DNA from: UBA7396 sp047637875
GTDB lineage: Bacteria > Patescibacteriota > Gracilibacteria > BD1-5 > UBA6164
Reading direction: 5' to 3'
DNA length: 57,096 bases
Assembly (NCBI GenBank): GCA_047637875.1
Contig: JBLJBH010000023.1
Coordinates: forward strand, 1 to 57,096
The stretch's first letter is position 1, and each line of letters opens with the position of its first letter. Shown piece by piece: positions 33,601-45,223 of this stretch. Both the position numbers and the translations under genes were made by a program. Under the pieces are notes generated by a model that saw only the letters and a program-made list of their open reading frames with translations, made no database searches and had not been told where the DNA came from.

Positions 33601-34649
33601 CAATGCGTACTTTCCACTCAGGTTGAGTTGCACAAGCTGGATGAGACATGACTCAATGATTGGCTAGAGTTGAAGAATTATTTGAAGCTAGAACTCCAAA
33701 AAATTCTGCTATTATTTCTGATTTGGATTGAATTGTTGAAATAACTCAAAATGAAAAAAATAACATTGTTAAGATTACAGCTTTAGAATTACATGAAAAT
33801 GAATATTTCTTTGCTTGAGACTATGAAATAATGGTTAAAGAATGAGCAAATGTTAAAGAAAAACAAGTACTTGCGAAATCTAAAAAAGATAAATCAAAAG
33901 TAGTTGCAACAGTTGCTTGAGTAGTTAAAAAAATTGAAGAATGAATGATTATTGTAAAAGATGAAATTTACAGATATTCAACTTTTGATGTAGAACATGG
34001 AACTAATATTTTAGTTACAAATGGAACTAAAGTAACAAAATGACAAAAAATTACTGAAGGACATGTAAATCTTGCAAGACTTATGGAAGTAGCCTGAATA
34101 TTAAAAACTCAAGAATATATTGTAGAAGAAATTAAATCAATATATGCTTCTCAATGACAAACAGTAAAATCAAAACATATTGAATTAATTGTTAGACAAA
34201 TGTTCTCTAGAGTTAGAATTTTAGATAAATGAGATTCAGAGTTTTTCCCATGAGATATAGTTGATGTTATTAGATTTAAATCTGAAAATGATAGACTTAT
34301 ATCTGAAAGTAAAAAAACAGCTATTGCTGAAAGATTACTTTTATGAATAACAAAAATTTCTTTATATACTGAAAGTTGGTTATCAGCTGCATCATTCCAA
34401 GAAACAGTAAGAGTACTAGTTGAAGGATGAGTAAGTGGAAAAATTGATAAATTAAAAGAATTAAAAGAAAATGTAATTATTTGAAGATTAATTCCAGCTT
34501 GAAAACAATATAGAAAAATTAATGGAATTGAAATAGCATGAGATTATGAAGAAGATGAATATTTTGATAGAAATGATGATTGAGTGGATGTTTGAGAATT
34601 CCACTTAGAAGAAGTTACTATGGAAATGGAACATGAAAGTGATTTTTAA
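30624..34649 (+). CDS. rpoC: RNA polymerase beta-prime subunit
   Basis: A 1341-residue subunit. The N-terminal zinc-binding domain has CACGKYKRIRYKG and CERCGVE near residues 90-112. The catalytic loop NADFDGDQMAVHLP (~551-564) holds the three Mg2+-binding aspartates, with its Gly encoded by TGA. The second zinc site includes CDTEGGVCKKCYG-like cysteines near residue 955, followed by GTQLTMRTFH, the trigger-loop/bridge-helix region. The C-terminus is acidic. It is co-transcribed with rpoB and ends at a hairpin. Confidence 0.98.
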
Positions 34650-34653
34650 TCAT

Positions 34654-34688
34654 AAAAAAACAGTTTTAGAAATAAAACTGTTTTTTTT
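34654..34688. terminator. Terminator of the rpoBC operon
   Basis: The arms 34654-34668 and 34673-34687 are 15-nt reverse complements (core ACAGTTTTA/TAAAACTGT) with a T-run tail. It lies 4 nt after the rpoC stop. Confidence 0.85.
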
Positions 34689-34749
34689 ATTGAAAAAACT
34701 AAAAAATTATATAAAATAAAACAAGTTTTTATTATTAACTACTAAATTC

Positions 34750-35715
34750 ATGGAAGAAATAAAAAATGAAATAGAAAATTTAAAACCAAGTATTGATAAT
34801 TTATTTTTAGAAATTTGAAAAAAAGTTATATGACAAAAAACTTTAGTTAGAGATTTACTAATTGTACTTTTTTCAAAATGACATATTTTAATTGAATGAG
34901 CGCCTGGACTTGCTAAAACTTTAACTGTTGATACTCTTTCTAAAACTCTTGATTTGGATTTTAAAAGAATACAATTTACTCCAGATTTACTTCCAAGTGA
35001 TCTAATATGAAGTAATGTTTTTAGTCCTGTAAAAAATGAGTTTTATATAAAACACGGACCTATTTTTTCAAATTTTGTATTAGCTGATGAAATAAACAGA
35101 GCTCCTTCAAAAGTTCAATCAGCACTTTTAGAAGCTATGGCTGAAAAACAAGTTAGTATTTGAGATAAAACTTTTAAATTAGATGAACCTTTTATAGTTT
35201 TAGCTACTCAAAATCCTATTGAACAAGAATGAACTTTTAATCTTCCAGAAGCACAGCTTGATAGATTTCTATTAAAAACAGTAGTTTTTTATCCTACTGA
35301 AGATGAAGAGTTAGAAATATTAAAAAATATAAAAAACATTGAAACTCAGGAAATTAATAAAATTTTTACTAAGCAGGATATTTTTAAAATTCAAGATATA
35401 GTTGAAGATATTCATGTTTCAGAAAATATTTTAGATTATATAAAAGATATAGTTTTTTACACAAGAAAAAACGAAAGTAAAATTTCAAAATATATTTCTT
35501 ATCCAGTTTCTCCAAGAGCTTCACTAGCAATGTTAAAAACAGCTAAAACACTAGCATTTTTAAATTCAAGAGATTTTGTTATACCAGAAGATATAAAAGA
35601 AATGGCTTATGGAGTCTTAAGACATAGAATTATTTTAAATTATGAAGCTTTAGCTGATTGAGTACAAGTTGATGAGGTGATAAAAGTTATTTTAGATAAT
35701 GTTGAAGTAAAATAA
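34750..35715 (+). CDS. MoxR-family AAA+ ATPase
   Basis: A 321-residue ATPase. Walker A is EGAPGLAKT, Walker B FVLADEINRA, the sensor region TQNPIEQEGTFNLPEAQLDR, and a C-terminal lid with YPVSPRASLAML. These are the hallmarks of MoxR. MoxR ATPases act with DUF58 and von Willebrand-type proteins as chaperones for membrane or metal-centre assembly. Here a DUF58 gene and a small membrane protein follow, but a pilin-like gene sits between. Glycine in Walker A is partly TGA. Confidence 0.95.
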
Positions 35716-35749
35716 AATTGTGAAAAATTTAATTTTTAATTATTATATT

Positions 35750-37705
35750 ATGAAAAAACATCAAACAAAACCTAAAAAAGCTTTCACCTTAGTAGAATTA
35801 ATAATAGTAATTACTATCCTAACAATCCTAGCAACAATAGCATTCGTAAGCTTTCAAGATTATACAAAATCAGCAAGAGATGGAAACAGAATATCAACAC
35901 TAAAAAATATAGAAAAGTGATTATCAGTATATAATATAAAAACTTGAAATTACCCAGAACCAGAAGAATACGTAGAAATATTAAGTTGAAGTATAATACT
36001 ATCAAAACAATGAATAGTATGAAAAACAATCACAAAACAAATAAACCTAAATAAAGAAACTTTTGACCCAAAAGATAATACAAACTACATATACTCTATA
36101 ACATGAAACTCAAAAAAATATCAACTAGCAACATACCTAGAAGAAAATAAATTAACTTCATATATTCCAGAAATATTAAAAACATACGCAGAAAATATAG
36201 ATTATACAAAAAGATATTTCTATACTATATGAGATAAAGTATGAATACTACTAGAAGAACAAACAAATACTCCAATAACAAAAACAAACTATTCAACATG
36301 ATTAAACCTAGAAACAAACACAAATAATTATAAAGTATACTTTTCAAATGATACAAATAGTGGAAGTATAACAAGTAGTTGAACTACACTAATAACAACA
36401 ATAATAGAAAAACAAAATACAACACAAATAGAGCAAACTCCACCAGAAACACCAATGTATACTTGTACAGGAAATTTAATAACTACTAATGCAGATATAA
36501 CAAATACTACTAACCTTACATCAAATACAAACTATCAAACAACAGATTCAAATGCAAAATGTTATTATACATGTAAATCAACATACTCTTGACCTAATTG
36601 TGAAAATAGAGAAGTATACTGAGATGAAGATATAGAAGCAATTACTGCTTGTAATAAATGGGTAGAACTAGCAATATGAACTAATGCATGATGATACCAA
36701 AACTGGATATGGGTACCATCTAATCCTGCAAAAAACTGAAATTTTACAACAGATGGAACAGGAACACCACTTACAGATGATTTTTACAAAAGAACAGTTA
36801 CTCATAATGGAATAAACTATACTTGTAAATGATTTGCAGTTATGAAATATGAAGCTAAGTTTAATTCCACAAGCTGAAAAACACAACCAGAAAATTCATG
36901 GAAAACTTGGGCAGTGTCAGACTACGCAACAGACAATGATACTTTCCCAGAAAATCTTACAAATGGAATAGTTTCAAAAGCTACTGATCATCCAATAGCT
37001 TATATAAGGCAATGAGAGAGTATAGCAGCTTGTGGTTGAATTACGTATAACTTAAAAACATCACATTTAATAACAAATAATGAATGGATGGCTATAGCTA
37101 GAAATGTAGAATTAAATTGACAAAACTGGACTAATTGAATAGTATGAAATTGATGAATATACAGATGAAATGTAAACCTAAATGATAATATGTCATATAG
37201 TAGTTATTCAAAAATTTCTAAATATACTGAACCAGCATGAAGTGATAGTGATGTTAGATGAACAAATGTTATATGAAATAGAAGACTTATACTTTCAAAT
37301 AATTCTAATATATGGGATTTATCATGAAATGTTCGGGAACATGTAAATAAATCAAATATCCCAACTACATCAAATCTAAGATCAACAAATAGTTGGAATA
37401 ATTCTACTATAAGAATATCGAATTCATGTAATTGAGTGAATAACTGGAATTCATTTTATTGAAATGACTGATTTGCTGAATGTACTTTTACAAATTCTTA
37501 CACATATCCTAATATATGACCTAAAACTTTAAACTTAAATTCAAGTAATTGAATATGAAGAATTCATTCATATAATACCACTAATAATATTTTTGTTCGT
37601 TGAGGTAATGGTGATCATGTTGCTTATACATGATTATATACTATAATTTTATCTTGGGGATCTTCAACTCAGAATGGTTATGGAGGGTTTCGTTGTTCTT
37701 TCTAG
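35750..37705 (+). CDS. Type IV pilin-like protein with cysteine module and FGE/SUMF1-like C-terminal domain
   Basis: A 651-residue protein. The N-terminus is lysine-rich then AFTLVELIIVITILTILAT, the class III prepilin signal and helix, almost identical to the pilin-like protein at 11783. After a Thr/Asn-rich region, residues ~238-285 hold the same cysteine module (CTGNL ... NTNYQ ... CYYTCKSTYSGPNCE). The C-terminal ~360 residues include WDLSGNVREHV (~520) and end GGFRCSF, like the formylglycine-generating-enzyme/sulfatase-modifying fold used as a binding scaffold in surface proteins. Start at ATG 35750; a GTG at 35720 is in frame but would put a poor extension before the signal. It lies between moxR and the DUF58 gene. 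Inferred role: surface adhesin or receptor. Confidence 0.87.
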
Positions 37706-37729
37706 TTTTAGAATTAAAACTTAAAAATT

Positions 37730-38572
37730 ATGTTAGACATAAAAAAATTAAATTTAAAAATAAATCGTTTAGTTGATAGCCTTTTTGTTGGAAATTACAA
37801 AACGGCTTTTAAATGAAGATGACTTGAATTTAGTGATTATAGGCTTTATGATGAAAATGATGATGCAAAATATATTGATTTTTTAGCTTCGGCACGTGAA
37901 GGAAAACTTTTAATAAAAAGATTTGAAGAGGAAAGGGAATTAACAGTATTTTTTTTATTAGATTTGAGTGAAACTATGAATTTTTGAGAAGATAAAAGAA
38001 AAATAGAAACACTTATAGAAACTTTTTATATCTTAGCATTTTCAGCAAATAAAAATAATGATAAAATTTGAAGTATAATTTTCAATGATAATTGATATGA
38101 GTTAATAAAACCAGGAAAATGAATTAAAAATATACATAAAATCTTAGAAATTATAGAAAAAAATAATATAAAAAAAATTCCAGATTTTTGAGTAAATAAA
38201 CTAATAACTATTTTTAATAACTTACCAATTAAAAATTCACTTGTTTTTTTACTTACTGATAAAATATGAGAAATAGAAGATAAAAATTTAAAAATTTCAT
38301 CACTAAAAAATGATTTTGTTTACATAAATATTTTTGATTTTATAGAAAATAATTTACTAGAAGATGGTTGAATTTTTAGATTTAAAGATAAGTTTAAAAC
38401 TTTTTTTATAAATTTAAGGGATAAGCAAAAAATCTCAAAATATAGAGAATTAAGAAAAAATAAAATTAAAGATTTTGCAAAAAAATTAAATAATCTCAAA
38501 ATAAGTTATTTGTTTCTAGATAATAAAACAAATATTTTTTCTAAACTACTTGTATTTTTTAAAACTAGATAA
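37730..38572 (+). CDS. DUF58-family protein, partner of MoxR
   Basis: A 280-residue protein. KGRGLEFSDYRLYDENDDAK (~residue 29 on) is the DUF58 signature, followed by YIDFLASAREGKLLIKRFEE. A von Willebrand A-like region starts with FFLLDLSETMNFG, a degenerate DxSxS metal site. DUF58 proteins occur next to MoxR ATPases and are thought to work with them; the exact role is unknown. The gene starts 24 nt after the pilin-like gene and ends 3 nt before the next. Confidence 0.9.
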
Positions 38573-38575
38573 TTT

Positions 38576-39019
38576 ATGACCGATATATATGATATAAAAA
38601 CATTTTTATTTTCATTTTTATTATCAATTGATTATGTTTTGATAATTTTTATTGTTGTTTTTTTTGTTTTGTTTTATATATTATTAAATTATTTTTTTGA
38701 TTTTAAAGGTGATATAAAAATAGAAACTAAACATATAACTGATAATAAAATTAAATTAAGACTTGAATATTTAATAAAAAATTCAGAAATTTTTTCAAGA
38801 AATATTTTTTATAGGGAAGTTTCACTTTTTATAAAAACTCTTATTTATAATAAATTTCAAGATAAAAGTGTATTTTTTATGACACTTGCGGAAATAGAAA
38901 ATAATTTTAAAAATGAATACAATACTATTTTAAAGGAAGTTTATTATTTAGAATTTGATAAAAATTTAGAAGATAGTTTAATTTTAAGAAAAAAAATTTT
39001 ACAAAAAATAAAAGTTTAG
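38576..39019 (+). CDS. Small membrane protein of the MoxR-DUF58 cluster
   Basis: A 147-residue protein. One or two hydrophobic spans at ~18-45 (IDYVLIIFIVVFFVLFYILL) are followed by a cytoplasmic helical domain with many Lys, Ile and Glu. Position after DUF58, size and plan resemble the DUF4381-type membrane proteins of MoxR clusters, but sequence similarity cannot be judged by eye. It contains no TGA codon, simply because it has few glycines. Its stop overlaps a terminator. Confidence 0.75.
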   Translation: MTDIYDIKTFLFSFLLSIDYVLIIFIVVFFVLFYILLNYFFDFKGDIKIETKHITDNKIKLRLEYLIKNSEIFSRNIFYREVSLFIKTLIYNKFQDKSVFFMTLAEIENNFKNEYNTILKEVYYLEFDKNLEDSLILRKKILQKIKV

Positions 39020-39040
39020 CGAGGCTAAACTTTTATTTTT
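39004..39040. terminator. Bidirectional terminator
   Basis: The 17-nt arms 39004-39020 and 39024-39040 (core AAAGTTTAGC/GCTAAACTTT) close a 3-nt loop. The hairpin includes the stops of the small membrane protein (39017-39019) and of the convergent mscS-like gene (39033-39035). Confidence 0.85.
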
Positions 39041-39902
39041 TAAAACTTTCTACAAAACTAAATATTCATTTCTCTATTTCAAATTTATTTTTTGGCATAA
39101 CAATAAAAAGAATTTTTATAAATAATCCATCTTTTTCGTATGAAAATGACATTTTGTATTTATGTCATATAAAAGTTTTAAAATTTCATACATTATTAAT
39201 CGTTCTTTTTGGAAGTTTTTCTTCTAAATATTCAGTAAGTTTTTCTATAAAAGCATCAAAATCTATACTAAAATCACTTTTTTTATAAATCAAAATTAAT
39301 TCATCTTTTTTATATTTATGAAGTGAAATATCTTCTTTTTTTATAATATCATTTAAAAATTTATAATTAGGAACTTTGTATAATTGCCCATTATTTTCTC
39401 CATTTTCATCTCTTCCAACTACTCAAATATTTAAAATATTTATATAAATTATTTCTCATCTGATTTCATTTTTTCCATCATTGATAATAATATCATCTCA
39501 AATTTTATATTGAGTTGAAATATAAAAAAATCATATAAAACATTGAATAATTTCCTTAAAAGTGATAATAATAGCTCAAACAGCAATTGCAAAAAAACTA
39601 AAAAAATTTGGAAGTTTATGAAGAATATAAAAAGTAATAAAAAAGAATGCAATTCAAAATCTTAAAAAAGATATAAAATTTTTGGTTTTATAATATTTTA
39701 ATTGATCTTCTTCATTTATATTTTCAATATCAGCTACATTTTTTTCATCTGCATCGATAAGATTATATTTTTCATAGAGTGATTTTTTGAGTTTTTTGTT
39801 TTTTCTTCTTAAAATAAAGTCAACTATGAGATAAATAATTATCGTGGTGGTGATAATTATGAATTCGCTATATTCTTTAAATATTTCAATTATGAGATTC
39901 AT
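39033..39902 (-). CDS. MscS-family mechanosensitive channel
   Basis: A 289-residue membrane protein. The first span is at ~13-30 (FIIITTTIIIYLIVDFI). After a charged cytoplasmic loop, further spans follow with pore-like KLPNFFSFFAIAVGAIIITF. The beta domain STQYKIGDDIIINDGKNEIR and a C-terminal domain follow, so it is longer than the MscS at 19023. Its start lies 26 nt inside the end of the upstream methyltransferase gene, implying translational coupling. Confidence 0.85.
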
Positions 39903-40872
39903 ATTTTTTAAATTTAGTTATAAAAAATCATTCAGTTTCAATACTAGGAAGTATTCTGATGCTTTTTTCAGTTTCTTTAGAATAAATATATTTTTCAAAA
40001 GATTTCATACCTTTTCTTACATATTTTTTTATATTTTCATCTTCAAAAACATTTTCAATACCTTCAGTTTTTAAATTTTTAAAATTTGAAACTAAAAAAT
40101 GAACGATTCCTTCATTTTCTCTTGGATCTAATGTACAAGTTGAATAGATTAAAATCCCAGAATCTTTTAATAAATCTATAGTTTCTTTGAGTATATCTTT
40201 TTGAATAGTATAGTTTTTATTATTTATTCAATCTTTCTTTAAAAAACCATAACTTTTCTCATTATGAAAATTGACTCTTCATTCAGCACTACAAGGAAGA
40301 TCAGCAATGATGATATCAAAATATCATTTTTCAAAAGAGTTTTTGAGGTTTCTTGCATCTCATTTTATAGTTTTTATATTCTGGCATCCTTGTCTTTTTA
40401 TGGTAAATTCTAATTTTTCCATTCTGATTGCATTGATTTCATTGGCAATTATCTCTCAATTATTTTCTAAAATTGCTGAAATATGACTAGTTTTCCCTCC
40501 AGGAGCAGCAGTTAGATCAAGTATTTTTATGTCTTGATTTTTTATATCATTTTTAATTACTTCTCAAATAAATTGACTTGTAATTCATTGCAAGTATATT
40601 TTTCAGCCAGTAAAAATATCTAAATTCCATAAATCTTTTTCTTTTCACTCTAAAAGTTTATATCCATTTGATAAATAATGGATTTTTTCAAATTTAATAT
40701 TTTTCTCTTGTAAAATCTTTTCTATTTCTTCATTTGATGACTTTAAGGTATTTACTCTAAAAGTTGTTGGTCTTTTTTCTACTAAAAATCATTTTTCTAT
40801 AATTTTTAAATCTTGCAAAGAATATATTTTTTCTAATTTTTCTCTAAAATTTTTTGGTAATTTTGTAAGCAT
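39877..40872 (-). CDS. NOL1/NOP2/Sun-type rRNA m5C methyltransferase (RsmB/RsmF-like)
   Basis: A 331-residue enzyme. The SAM site is LDLTAAPGGKTSHI, the first catalytic cysteine motif is DLPCSAEGR and the second is STCTLDPRENE, the two-cysteine arrangement of RNA m5C methyltransferases. The N-terminal ~100 residues carry FRVNTLKSS, a family RNA-binding part. It methylates C5 of a cytidine in 16S rRNA or, in some homologues, tRNA. It lacks the NusB-like N-terminal domain of RsmB. The C-terminal codons overlap the start of the mscS gene. Confidence 0.9.
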
Positions 40873-40888
40873 TTTAATTTATTAATAA

Positions 40889-41653
40889 TTATTTTTTTCT
40901 TGATAATTCTTCCATTTCAGCATTTTTTTCTTGCCAATAAGTTGTAAATTCTTTTTTCTTAAATTTATAAATATAACCTCATATTAATCAAAAAACTACT
41001 AAAGAAATTGTTCCAGAATATTCAAGTAATATTTTATAATACTCTACAAAAACTACTCAAAGTAAGATGATAGTAGTTGCCCGAATTATTGATCCAATTG
41101 CGTTATATAACATAAATTTTCAAGATTTCATCCCCATACTTCAAGCTATAAATGGCAAAAATGCTCTAGTCATTGGGTGAAATTTTCAAATAGTAATTCA
41201 CCAAGGTCACCATTTATTAATTCATTTTTTGAGATACTTTACTTCAGTTTTTCATATTCAAAACCAAATTCAGTACTTAGAAAAAAAACTATCTCAATAA
41301 TATCTTCACAAAATAAATCAAATATAATTTCAAACAATAGCTCAGATAGAAGCTACTAATATAACATAAACTAAGTTGTTTTGGCTTATATGTCCAAAAA
41401 ATCACCCTACAATTAAAAGTATATTTTGTCCAGGTAATACAACTCAAATTACAGGAAAAGCTTCTATTAATGAACTGAAAAAAACTATTGCATAATTCCA
41501 AAATCAAAGTCAATTTATTATAACCTTTATCCACTCTATAAAAAGTTCAAACCATTCTTTTTTAAAAATAGCTATAAAAACTAATGCTAGACTTAAAATT
41601 ATAAATAAGATATTTAGTATATTTATTAAAATTTTTATTATTTTTTTTATCAC
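40889..41653 (-). CDS. DedA-family membrane protein
   Basis: A 254-residue membrane protein. The conserved GQNILLIVGFFG, GAIVGNYIGYFLGKYYG and KFHPMTRAFLPFIAGSMGM segments are the DedA/VTT core with the membrane-dipping helix and charged residues. DedA proteins flip or transport undecaprenyl phosphate or phospholipids. This would link to uppS, which lies divergently nearby, but that is inference. The start is a GTG (41651-41653) because no in-frame ATG precedes the first membrane span. The methyltransferase starts 16 nt after its stop. Confidence 0.85.
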
Positions 41654-41737
41654 GACAAAAAAGTTATTATTAAAATTGACTTTATTGTATTTAACTTATA
41701 ATAATTGCAACTTTTTATTTATTAAACTTTTTATTTT

Positions 41738-42742
41738 ATGATTAACGTTATAAAAAATAGATATTTACTTGTTTGAAGTTCATTTTTAGTAGTTTTGTTT
41801 TCTTTAATTGTAATGATTTTTTGAGAAAAAAATTTATGAATTGATATGACAGGTTGAACTCAAAGTGAATTTGAATTTAGCGGAGAAATTAATTTAGAAG
41901 AAGTTACTAAAAGCCTAGAAGAACAAAAAGAAATTTTTAATAGCGAAAATCAAAATATTATAAATTGAATGTCAGTTTATAGTGTTTCTTGAGAAAATAA
42001 AATAGTTATTGAAACTTGATTTAATAAAATGGATGAAAAAACTTTAGAAAAATATAAAATAAGTTTTAATGAATTAGTTATCAATACATTAAATAAAGAT
42101 GAGGAGAAATTCAGTTTACACAAATATGTAAATATAGGTCAGAGTTTTTGAGATTATATTAAAAAAACAGCTTGGATAACATTATGAATTTCTTTATTTT
42201 GAATTTGAATATATATAGCATTTGCATTTTTTTGAGTTGCTGTTTGAGTTTCTGCGTCTAGTTTTGCATTTGTAGCTATTTTAACACAATTTCATGATAT
42301 AGTTGTCGCTACTTGATTATATATTTTTACTTCTATGTTTTATCCTGAATTTAAAATAGATACATTTTTTATAACTGCACTTTTAACAATTTTATGATAT
42401 TCTATAAATGATACAATAGTTGTTTTTGATAGAATTAGAGAAAATATTACAAAATATATTAAAACTAAAAAATTAGATGAAATAATAAATATTTCAATTG
42501 AAGAAACTATAGAAAGAAGTATTTATACAAGTTTAACTTTAATGTTTGTTTTAATTACTATTTTATTTTTTGGTCCTGAAAGTTTAAAATGATTTATGCT
42601 TGTTATGATTTACTGAGTTGCTTTTTGAACTTATTCATCAATATTTGTAGCTGCACCATTACTTTATGAAGTAAATAAAAATAAAACTTTAAAAGTTTAT
42701 GAAAAAAAAGTAGTAAGTGATGATGATAAAATAGTTGTTTAA
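41738..42742 (+). CDS. secF: Protein translocase subunit SecF
   Basis: A 334-residue membrane protein with six expected spans. LGIDMTGGTQSEFEF is the start of the periplasmic/external P1 part. SASSFAFVAILTQFHDIVVA and GYSINDTIVVFDRIRENI are the conserved transmembrane motifs of SecF. With SecD it pulls exported proteins through the Sec channel using the proton gradient. No secD is in the window, so the subunits are encoded apart, unlike the usual secDF order. uppS begins 13 nt downstream. Confidence 0.93.
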
Positions 42743-42755
42743 TTTTAAAAGAAAA

Positions 42756-43430
42756 ATGCATCTTTGAATAATAATGGATTGAAATCGTAGATGGGCAAAA
42801 TCTAAAATGCTTCCCACTCTTATGTGACATAAAGCTTGATTTGAAAATGCTGTAAAAATCATAAGATATGCGTGAAAAATTCCAGAGATTTCTCATCTTA
42901 CTCTTTGGGCTTTAAGTAAAGAAAATCTTGTAAAAAGAGACGCTTTAGAACTCGCTTGAATTATAAAATTAATTGAAAAACTACAATATTTACTTCCAGA
43001 ACTTCAAGAAAATAATATAAAGTTTGAAACTATATGAGATATAGAAAAACTTCCAGAAACATCACAAAAAGTTTTACAAAATGTAAAAAATGAAACAAAA
43101 AATAATACTGGAATGATTTTAATCGCAGCATTTGTTTATTCTGGACAAGATGAAATAATTAGAGCAATAAAAAAGATTTTTTCTTCTTGAATAGATATAA
43201 ACTCTTTAGATGAAAAATGATTTAAAAAATTTCTTGATACTAGAGATTTTCCTGCTCCAGATTTAATTATTAGAACTGGTTGAGATATTAGACATTCAGG
43301 TTTTATGCTTTATGATAGTGATTATTCTGAGTATTATTTCACTCAAAAACTTTGGCCAGATTTTGATGAACAAGAACTTGAAAAAGCAATTGATTTTTTA
43401 CAATGAAGCAAAAGAAATTTTGGGAAATAA
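42756..43430 (+). CDS. uppS: Isoprenyl (undecaprenyl) diphosphate synthase
   Basis: A 224-residue cis-prenyltransferase. The N-terminus IIMDGNRRWAK carries the catalytic Asp8 and phosphate-binding Arg residues. LTLWALSKEN is the usual second region, and DLIIRTGGDIRHSGFMLYDS then YSEYYFT near the C-terminus bind the homoallylic substrate. It condenses IPP onto FPP to make the C55 lipid carrier for cell-wall precursors. A trans-prenyl synthase that could supply FPP lies 0.8 kb downstream. The start is chosen at MHLGIIMDG, directly after secF. Confidence 0.94.
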
Positions 43431-43463
43431 AAAAGAAACTTAATAGTAAGTTTCTTTTTTAAT
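43429..43463. terminator. Bidirectional terminator after uppS
   Basis: The 14-nt arms 43429-43442 and 43447-43460 (AAAAAAGAAACTTA / TAAGTTTCTTTTTT) close a 4-nt loop. It contains the uppS stop and the TAA of the convergent DKNYY gene (43459-43461). Confidence 0.85.
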
Positions 43464-44163
43464 CTCAAAATATATTTCTTTTAAATGAATTCCAAGCCAT
43501 TCCAAATCTACCTACTTTTACATCATATTTTTCTCTAATTCTTTTTTGATCTTTAAAGTCAGTTATTCTTAATTTTTCTTCTCAAAAATATATTCCATAT
43601 TTATCATAACTTTCTAATTTACTTAATACCACAAAACTATTAAAATCATAATTTCTCGTAATTCATAAATCATAAATTCTATTTGTTTTATCAGTTGCAT
43701 AAACTGATTCTTCTCAATTTTTTGCTTGAATGAAATGAAAAGTTTTTGGGTCAGCTCAAGTTATTTTTCTTCATTTAAAATAAACATGATTTTCATCTCT
43801 TGTGTATCACATATCAGAAAAAGGAGATTCAAAAGTTTTTGGATCAGCTCACCAAATAAGCTTTTCTCTAAAAAATACTTGATTTCCAATAATAGAATAA
43901 TTTTCATTTAGTTGTTTTTTTTGAACAACTGGTTCTTCTACAAGCTCAATTAATTTTTGAGTATTTTCTACTTGAGTTGAATCTGATTTTTTTTCTAACA
44001 CTTTCATAAGCGTGCTTCTGAAAAAATTAAGAGGCGCTTCAAAAACCTTTCTTGCTAATGAAGGATTATTTTCTATTGAATTTCTTGTTTGATGATTATA
44101 GTTTCACCAAAATTTATTTTGAGCATCATGAATTTCTCAATAAGTAATAGATCAGTTTGCCAT
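43459..44163 (-). CDS. DKNYY-domain protein
   Basis: A 234-residue protein. The central part has repeated short units: YTRDENHVYFKGRKITGADP with KTFHFI, preceded by another WGADPKTFESP and followed by YATDKTNRIYDLG. Pairs of aspartate/lysine then Tyr-Tyr/Phe and xADPxTF are the DKNYY repeat. Such repeats are found in bacterial surface or exported proteins of unknown role. No signal peptide is evident at the N-terminus (MANGSITYGEIHDAQNKF). Confidence 0.78.
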
Positions 44164-44276
44164 AATTTATTTTTAATTTATAATATATTATTATTTATAT
44201 TTATTTATATGAAATATGCAAATGTTTTTGATTTTTCTTAACAATCAAATATTATAAAAAAAATAACTATAAAAAT

Positions 44277-45167
44277 ATGCTTCCAAATTGGTATGAAAAT
44301 TATAAAAATTTTATAGAAAAATCTTTAAAAAATTATTTAGAAAATTATTTTAATAAAAAAGAATATTCTAGTGTTTTATCAGATATTAAAGATGCTTCTT
44401 TGTATGCAGTTTCTGGTTGAAAAAGAATCAGAGCTATTTTTGCGTTAGAATTTTATTTGATTTTAACTTGAAAAAAAATTGAAGACATTAGTCAAAATGA
44501 TGATATTATGAAGTTTTGTATAGCTTTGGAAATAATTCATGCTTATAGTTTGGTTCATGATGATTTACCTGCAATGGATAATGACTCATTTAGAAGATGA
44601 GAGTTAACTGTTTGGAAAAAGTTTTGAGAAGCAAATGGGATATTAGTTTGAGATTTATTAAATACTTTATCTTTTGAAGTTTTAAGTGAGATAGATGATG
44701 AAAAAAATTGATTAAAATTAGTTAAATTACTTTCAAATTCTACTTGATTTTTTGGGATGATAGGATGACAAGTTGAGGATATTTTTTATGAGAAAAATTT
44801 TGAAAAACTTGATTTAGAGAAACTTATTTCACTCCATAATAAAAAAACTTGAGCATTAATAATTACTTCAGTTTTAGGGTGAATATTATTATCGTGAAAA
44901 GAGTTAGATAAAAAATATGAAGTATATGCTAAAAATATAGGTTTAGCTTTTCAAATAAAAGATGATATTCTGGATGTTGAGTGAACCATAGAAGAAACAG
45001 GAAAGTCTGTAGGTTGAGAAAAAAAATGATTTGTTTATTTTCTAGGACTAAAAAAATCAAAAGAATATTTACAAAAATTAACAAAAGAAAATTTAGAAAT
45101 TATCTGGGATTTACAATCAGAAAAATTGGAGTTTTTAACAAAATATATTTCTAACAGAAAAAAATAA
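44277..45167 (+). CDS. Trans-prenyl diphosphate synthase (FPP/GGPP synthase type)
   Basis: A 296-residue enzyme of the IspA type. YAVSGGKRIRAIF is the IPP-binding region, SLVHDDLPAMDNDSFRRG (from ~residue 91) is the first Asp-rich motif with the bacterial two-residue insertion, and IKDDILDVEG is the second. It makes FPP or GGPP from IPP and DMAPP; FPP would feed UppS. Several invariant glycines (SGGKR) are TGA. recG starts 57 nt downstream. Confidence 0.93.
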
Positions 45168-45223
45168 AATTGCAAAATAATAAGAATGTTTATAATGAAA
45201 ATAATAGTTTTTTATTTTATAAA

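Noticed and set aside
35720..35749. GTG start extending the second pilin-like protein
   Set aside because: It adds ten residues before the lysine-rich prepilin leader; the ATG at 35750 gives the standard leader as in the other pilin-like gene.
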